This document shows positions 59,916 to 64,000 of a DNA stretch of 64,000 nucleotides, piece after piece (position 1 is the first letter of the stretch; each line of letters opens with the position of its first letter). Under the pieces are notes generated by a model. That model was given only the letters and a program-made list of their open reading frames with translations. It did no database searches and was not told the origin of the DNA. The stretch covers positions 6,222,501-6,286,500 of the forward strand of contig CP107851.1 in NCBI GenBank assembly GCA_036013505.1, read 5' to 3'. A program made the position numbers and the translations under genes. This DNA is from Streptomyces sp. NBC_00510. GTDB taxonomy: Bacteria > Actinomycetota > Actinomycetes > Streptomycetales > Streptomycetaceae.

Positions 59916-60731
59916 ATGCCCGAGGGGCATACGATCCACCGCCTCGCCGCGGACCACGAGGAACGCTTCGCCGGCCGGGTGGTCCGCGCGAACAGTCCGC
60001 AGGGCAAGTTCTCCGACGGCGCCGCCCTCCTGGACGGCGCCGTGATGGAGTCCGCGGAGGCCCACGGCAAGCACCTCTTCCTGGGGTTCGGCCCGGTCGG
60101 CTGGGTCCACGTCCACCTCGGGCTGTACGGGAAGTCCGGTTTCGGCACCGGGCCGGGCGGGGCCCCCGTCGGCCAGGTCAGGCTGCGCCTGGCCACCGAC
60201 GAGCACCACGCCGACCTGCGCGGTCCGACGGCCTGCGAGCTGATCACCGGGGCCGAGAAGCAGGCGATACACGACCGGCTCGGCCCGGACCCGCTGCGGC
60301 CCGCCGACACCGGGGAGCGCGCCTGGGCCCGCGTGGCGCGCAGCCGCACCAGCGTCGCCGCGCTGCTCATGGACCAGAAGGTCGTCGCCGGCGTCGGCAA
60401 CGTCTACCGTGCGGAGGTCCTCTTCCGCCACGGCGTCGACCCGTACCTGGCGGGACGCGACCTGGACCGCGCGCGGTGGGACGCGATCTGGGCCGATCTG
60501 GTCGCCCTGATGCGCGAGGGCGTGCGGAACAACCGCATCGACACCGTCCGCCCCGAGCACACCCCCGAGGCCATGGGCCGTCCGCCGCGCGTCGACGACC
60601 ACGGCGGCGAGGTCTACGTCTACCGCCGGGCGGGGATGCCGTGCCACGTCTGCGGCACCGAGGTGCGCACCGCCTCCCTGGTGGCGCGCAACCTCTTCTG
60701 GTGCCCCGCCTGCCAGCCCGTCCGGGGCTGA
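59916..60731 (+). CDS. Fpg/Nei-family DNA glycosylase (endonuclease VIII type)
   Basis: 271-aa base-excision repair enzyme. The mature N-terminus PEGHT provides the catalytic Pro and Glu; the H2TH part is RTSVAALLMDQKVVAGVGNVYRAEVLF; the C-terminal zinc finger is CHVCGTEV to FWCPACQPVRG (C-x2-C, C-x2-C). It removes oxidised bases and nicks the abasic strand. The sequence resembles actinobacterial Nei2 more than Fpg, because PEGHT is not followed by the MutM pattern PELPEVE. It overlaps no gene; a hairpin terminator follows. Confidence 0.94.
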   Translation: MPEGHTIHRLAADHEERFAGRVVRANSPQGKFSDGAALLDGAVMESAEAHGKHLFLGFGPVGWVHVHLGLYGKSGFGTGPGGAPVGQVRLRLATDEHHADLRGPTACELITGAEKQAIHDRLGPDPLRPADTGERAWARVARSRTSVAALLMDQKVVAGVGNVYRAEVLFRHGVDPYLAGRDLDRARWDAIWADLVALMREGVRNNRIDTVRPEHTPEAMGRPPRVDDHGGEVYVYRRAGMPCHVCGTEVRTASLVARNLFWCPACQPVRG

Positions 60732-60751
60732 CGCCCCGCTCAGACCGGGGG

Positions 60752-60789
60752 CCGGCCGGGGGACACCACCGAGGGAGCACCCCGGCCGG
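60752..60789. terminator. bidirectional hairpin between the glycosylase and Eis-type genes
   Basis: Perfect 10-bp stem CCGGCCGGGG/CCCCGGCCGG with an 18-base loop, located 20 bases after the glycosylase stop and 23 bases from the stop of the convergent acetyltransferase gene. Confidence 0.75.
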
Positions 60790-60812
60790 TCGACTCGGGC
60801 CCGAGCGGGGGC

Positions 60813-62042
60813 CTAGAAGCCGTGCGGCAGCCAGGGGGCGAGGTCACCGCCGAAGGCCACCGCGGCCTCCCGCAGCGCGCCCTGGCGCAGCTCCCGTACG
60901 CGTCCGGCCCGCGCCAGCGCGGTCAGCGAGACGCCGCCCAGGTAGGCCGCGCCCAGTTCGCGCACCGACAGCGCCAGGTCCGCGGCGTCCGTCGTCCGCT
61001 CGCACGTGGCGCCCTTGGTGTCGCCGCCGAGCCGCCAGCGGCCCTCGTTCCACGGGCAGAAGGGGTCCGAGACGTCCAGCACGACGTCCAGCGGGGCCGC
61101 GTAGGTACGGGCCGACAGGGCCGCGCCCACCTCGACCGGGCGCAGCAGCAGGCCTTCCCTGACGCGCACGCCGCAGCGGCGTACGTCGTCGACCAGGTGC
61201 AGGACCGGGTCGTCGGCGGGACGGTTGCGCGCGGTGATGCGGCAGGTGAGGTCGATGCCGAACAGGTAGCGCCACAGCGCGGCATATGTGTCCGGATCCA
61301 GTGCCTCCAGGTCGCGCAGCACCACCGTTCCGTCCGGTCCGGCCGCGTTCCAGGCGGACTTCACCGCGTACCGCGTGTAGCCCCGCACCTCTCCGTCGCG
61401 TTCGGCGACCACGCAGAGCAGTTTCGACGCGCCGTCGCGGAACGCCTCCGGGTCGAGCACGCCCTTGCGCTCCCAGTTCGGCCGCCGCTCCAGCATGCCG
61501 GGCCGGGTGGGCACCAGCCGCCCGTAGACCTGCTCGCAGGCCGCCAGGGCCTCCTGCGGGTCGGCGAAGCGCAGCGTGACCTCGTCGGCGCCCGCGGGGA
61601 CGGTGAGGCCCGCCCGCAGGGTGTCGACCTCCAGGGCCGTCTGGCGGGTGGCGACCTCGTAGCCGTACCGGCCGTAGATCGCCGGCTCGGACGCCGTGAG
61701 CACCGCGAGGGGCTCGCCCAGTTCGTGCACCTCGTCCAGCTGCCGCCGCATCATCGAGGTCAGCAGCCCGCGTCGGCGGTGCGTCGAGGCGACGCTGACC
61801 ATGGTGACGCCGGCCGCCGGGACGACGGCGCCGCCCGGCACCGCCATGCGGAAGGAGAACGCCCCCGCGGTGCCGACGACCTCCGCGCCGTCCCAGGCCG
61901 CGATCGACCGGGTGAGTTCGGTCACCCCGCGGTCGAACTCCCGCTCCTCCGTCGGCCAGACCGCGCTGCCGAACGCGCGTTCCAGCGTGCTGAACCACTC
62001 GTCCCACTGTTCGGACTCGAGAACCCGCAACTCCACCGTCAT
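60813..62042 (-). CDS. Eis-family GNAT N-acetyltransferase
   Basis: 409-aa protein of the enhanced-intracellular-survival family: two GNAT domains and a C-terminal sterol-carrier-like domain. The acetyl-CoA site is VTMVSVASTHRRRGLLTSMMRRQL, followed by SEPAIYGRYGYEVAT, which supplies the conserved Tyr general acid. The C-terminal Phe carboxylate (WLPHGF), used as general base in Eis, is present. Eis enzymes acetylate amines, including aminoglycosides, on several positions; natural substrates are uncertain. It is divergent from the SpoIIE-type phosphatase gene, about 100 bases away. Confidence 0.93.
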   Translation of the reverse strand: MTVELRVLESEQWDEWFSTLERAFGSAVWPTEEREFDRGVTELTRSIAAWDGAEVVGTAGAFSFRMAVPGGAVVPAAGVTMVSVASTHRRRGLLTSMMRRQLDEVHELGEPLAVLTASEPAIYGRYGYEVATRQTALEVDTLRAGLTVPAGADEVTLRFADPQEALAACEQVYGRLVPTRPGMLERRPNWERKGVLDPEAFRDGASKLLCVVAERDGEVRGYTRYAVKSAWNAAGPDGTVVLRDLEALDPDTYAALWRYLFGIDLTCRITARNRPADDPVLHLVDDVRRCGVRVREGLLLRPVEVGAALSARTYAAPLDVVLDVSDPFCPWNEGRWRLGGDTKGATCERTTDAADLALSVRELGAAYLGGVSLTALARAGRVRELRQGALREAAVAFGGDLAPWLPHGF

Positions 62043-62143
62043 GTGCCCTGCCTACCAGTCGCCCCAAGGACGGGCGAACGGTTTTCGCCGGTCGTGGCGG
62101 CGAATCGGCGCACCATGAGGGGCACCTCCGATGCGGAGAACGG

Positions 62144-63313
62144 GTGAGGGTGGATAGGGTCGCCGGGAACATGGCACGACGCCCGGTAGGAGACGGATTC
62201 GGGGCCCGGTGGCGCAGGACGGTCCACCGGGCCCGCGTAGGCCTGCGCAAATCCGCCGTGGACTACTTCCGCGGCGACGCGGCCGACTGGCTGGCCCTGA
62301 CCGTCCTGACGATCAGCGTCCCGCTGATCGCCTGGGCCACGGTGCTGGCGCCGCAATGGTGCCCGCCCACCACCCTGGTGCTGCCCGTCCTCGTCGGCGG
62401 CCTGCTGCTGCGCCCCTCCAGCCTCCTGCTGCTGTACGGGGCGAGCGCCGCCGCGATGGTCGTGGAGTCCGCCGTCCTCGGCCCGTACCGCGACGGCGTC
62501 GGCCGGGTGACGCCGGGCACCGTGCTGGTGGTGGCGGCCGTGGCGCTGGCCGGGCTGATCGTCGCGCAGTTCCGCGCCCGGGTCGGCGTGCCCTGGATGC
62601 GCGGCGGCACGATGCTCTTCGACCTGCGCGAGCGCATCCGGGTGCAGAGCAGGCTGCCGAGGCTGCCCGACGGCTGGCACGCCGAGATGGCGCTGCGGCC
62701 GGCCGGCGGCCAGTCCTTCTCCGGCGACTTCGTGGTGGCCACCCGCACCTCGGGCGGGCGGATCCTGGAGGCCGTCCTCACCGACGTGTCGGGCAAGGGC
62801 ATGGACGCCGGCTCCCGCGCCCTGCTGCTCTCCGGCGCCTTCGGCGGCCTGCTCGGCTCACTGCCGCCGCACGCCTTCCTCACCGCCGCCAACGGCTACC
62901 TGCTCCGGCAGAACTGGGACGAGGGCTTCGCCACCTCGGTCCACCTGGTGCTGGACGTGGAGACCGGCGACTACGAGCTGCTCTCCGCGGGCCACCTGCC
63001 GGGCATGCAGCTCAGCGCGGGCACCGGCCGCTGGGAGGAGAAGGCGGCCGAGGGCCCGCTGCTGGGGGTGTACGACGGCGCCGAGTTCAACAGCGTGAAG
63101 GGCACGCTGCGCTCCGGCGACGTCCTGCTGCTCTTCACCGACGGCCTGGTCGAGGCCGCCGGCCGCGACCTCACCGAAGGCATCGACCGGCTCATCGGCG
63201 AGGCCGACCGGTACGTCGCGCACGGCTTCCGCGGCGCGGCCTGGCAGCTGATCGAGGCGGTCGCCAAGGACGTCAACGACGACCGCGCCCTGCTCATCGT
63301 GTGCCGGGACTAG
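62144..63313 (+). CDS. membrane PP2C/SpoIIE-type phosphatase
   Basis: 389-aa protein. Three to four TM helices (about 49-150, starting WLALTVLTISVPLIAWATVL) are followed by a short linker helix and a SpoIIE-like phosphatase domain (about 180-385): LRPAGGQSFSGDFVVATRT, LTDVSGKGMDAG, LSAGHLPGM and LLLFTDGLVEAAG. This class dephosphorylates anti-anti-sigma factors or related Ser-phosphoproteins in stress and development pathways. No partner kinase or STAS gene is adjacent. The GTG at 62144 has GGAGA upstream; an ATG at 62171 is the alternative. It overlaps the convergent acyltransferase gene by 20 bases. Confidence 0.9.
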   Translation: MRVDRVAGNMARRPVGDGFGARWRRTVHRARVGLRKSAVDYFRGDAADWLALTVLTISVPLIAWATVLAPQWCPPTTLVLPVLVGGLLLRPSSLLLLYGASAAAMVVESAVLGPYRDGVGRVTPGTVLVVAAVALAGLIVAQFRARVGVPWMRGGTMLFDLRERIRVQSRLPRLPDGWHAEMALRPAGGQSFSGDFVVATRTSGGRILEAVLTDVSGKGMDAGSRALLLSGAFGGLLGSLPPHAFLTAANGYLLRQNWDEGFATSVHLVLDVETGDYELLSAGHLPGMQLSAGTGRWEEKAAEGPLLGVYDGAEFNSVKGTLRSGDVLLLFTDGLVEAAGRDLTEGIDRLIGEADRYVAHGFRGAAWQLIEAVAKDVNDDRALLIVCRD

Positions 63314-64000
63314 CCGCCGGCCGGAACGCCCAGGACATCTTCGGCTCCATCGCGAAGCGGAACAGCCGCTGCACCGGCGGGGTGCACAGCGCGGTGACCA
63401 CCACGACGGCGATCGCGGTCACCGCGACCTGGCCCAGCGGGGTGTGGACCCAGTTGTGGTCGTACCAGCTGCCGAAGCGCGAGCCCTTGGCGAGGAAGCC
63501 GTGCAGCAGGTACCCGTAGAGCGTGCCGGCGCCGAGGGCCGTGAACCACATGCGGCGGCGCGGCACCCAGGCGAAGAAGCACACCGTCAGCGCCAGGGAG
63601 CAGCAGAACAGCGCCAGCGTCATGACCGGCCCCGTCCACCAGGGCGCGCCCAGCTCCTGGGCGCTCGTGCGGTGGTAGAGCCAGGCCCGGTTCAGCCGGG
63701 GCACCACCCAGTAGGAGACGACCAGCGCGGCGAGCCCCACAGGAACGGACAGCACGCGCACCACCCGGCGCCGGGCGAGGTGGAAGTGCTCCGCCTTCAG
63801 GCACATGCCGAGCACGAAGAACGGCAGGAACTGCAGGACGCGCTGGAGTTCCAGGTCGGCGCCGATGGTCGAGGTGACGGATGCCAGGGCCGCGATCACC
63901 AGGGCGACCGCGACCGGCTGCCGGACGATCCGCCAGATGGGGGCGGTGAGGCGCCAGATGAAGAGGGCGGCGAGGAACCAGGTGAGGTACCAGGGGTCGA
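63294..64000 (-). CDS. acyltransferase-3-type membrane protein, 5' part beyond the window
   Basis: The frame is open to the right edge, so the true start lies beyond position 64000; 235 residues of the C-terminal part are visible. Multiple TM helices, and the segment DPWYLTWFLAALFIWRLTAP near the visible N-terminus, fit the acyltransferase-3/OpgC-like family (integral membrane O-acyltransferases acting on cell-envelope glycans or lipids). LGAGTLYGYLLHGFLAKG is the typical late motif. Catalytic residues near the N-terminus are not seen here. The gene overlaps the 3' end of the SpoIIE-type phosphatase gene by 20 bases. Confidence 0.85.
   Translation of the reverse strand, partial: DPWYLTWFLAALFIWRLTAPIWRIVRQPVAVALVIAALASVTSTIGADLELQRVLQFLPFFVLGMCLKAEHFHLARRRVVRVLSVPVGLAALVVSYWVVPRLNRAWLYHRTSAQELGAPWWTGPVMTLALFCCSLALTVCFFAWVPRRRMWFTALGAGTLYGYLLHGFLAKGSRFGSWYDHNWVHTPLGQVAVTAIAVVVVTALCTPPVQRLFRFAMEPKMSWAFRPAASPGTR

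Overview
The window is a very GC-rich chromosome segment from a Streptomyces-type actinomycete. The evidence is the strong G/C bias at third codon positions, frequent GTG starts, a Tat-type secretion signal, an LPXTG-type surface protein, mycothiol-family enzymes, and gene sets known from Streptomyces coelicolor (the csn chitosan-oligosaccharide operon) and from mycobacteria (pknG-glnH-glnX). No phage, insertion sequence, CRISPR array, rRNA or tRNA was recognised. The left 3.3 kb looks accessory: a VOC-fold protein, a gene-poor stretch, and an exported ice-binding-like protein with a long collagen-like tail. From about 3.39 kb the content reads as ordinary core chromosome.

Layout. 3.4-6.2 kb: ettA (ABC-F translation factor), a hot-dog thioesterase and a conserved unknown form an operon, facing a truncated haemoglobin. 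6.7-7.8 kb: an isoaspartyl-methyltransferase-like protein. 7.8-17.8 kb: a seven-gene minus-strand cluster (read from glnX) encodes a four-TM sensor (GlnX-like), an extracytoplasmic glutamate/glutamine-binding protein (GlnH-like), a helical unknown, the PknG kinase, a PP2C phosphatase, a vWA protein and an FHA protein. This matches the mycobacterial amino-acid sensing module, enlarged with a phosphatase, a phosphothreonine reader and two further partners. 18.0-24.8 kb: csnREFGHK, with a 13-bp palindrome upstream of csnR, encodes uptake and breakdown of chitosan-derived oligosaccharides. 25-29.7 kb: an MscS channel with a strong terminator, an HNH nuclease, and a PadR regulator/ABC exporter operon with a near-palindromic operator. 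29.8-36 kb: a secreted GH84 protein with an altered catalytic aspartate pair, diverging from aminopeptidase N.

36.3-42.5 kb: a small membrane protein, malQ, a 23-bp-arm inverted repeat, an amidase, and an ECF sigma gene followed by two paralogous envelope proteins. 42.5-49 kb: a secreted subtilase with an unusual insertion, a Tat-exported metallophosphoesterase and an AbiEi/nuclease-like protein. 49.2-54.3 kb: a second aminopeptidase N, an Rv2466c-like thioredoxin-fold enzyme with CPWA in place of CPWC, a HAD hydrolase and a PfkB kinase. 54.5-64 kb: bioY, an LPDTG surface protein, a membrane Ser/Thr kinase, an amino-acid permease, rpiB, a Nei/Fpg glycosylase, an Eis-type acetyltransferase, a SpoIIE-type phosphatase and a truncated acyltransferase.

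Many gene pairs overlap by 1-4 bases (ATGA-type), indicating translational coupling. Convergent pairs are usually separated by perfect GC hairpins. Starts were chosen by ribosome-binding site, overlap and family conservation. All functional names are from reading the protein sequences; no database search was run.
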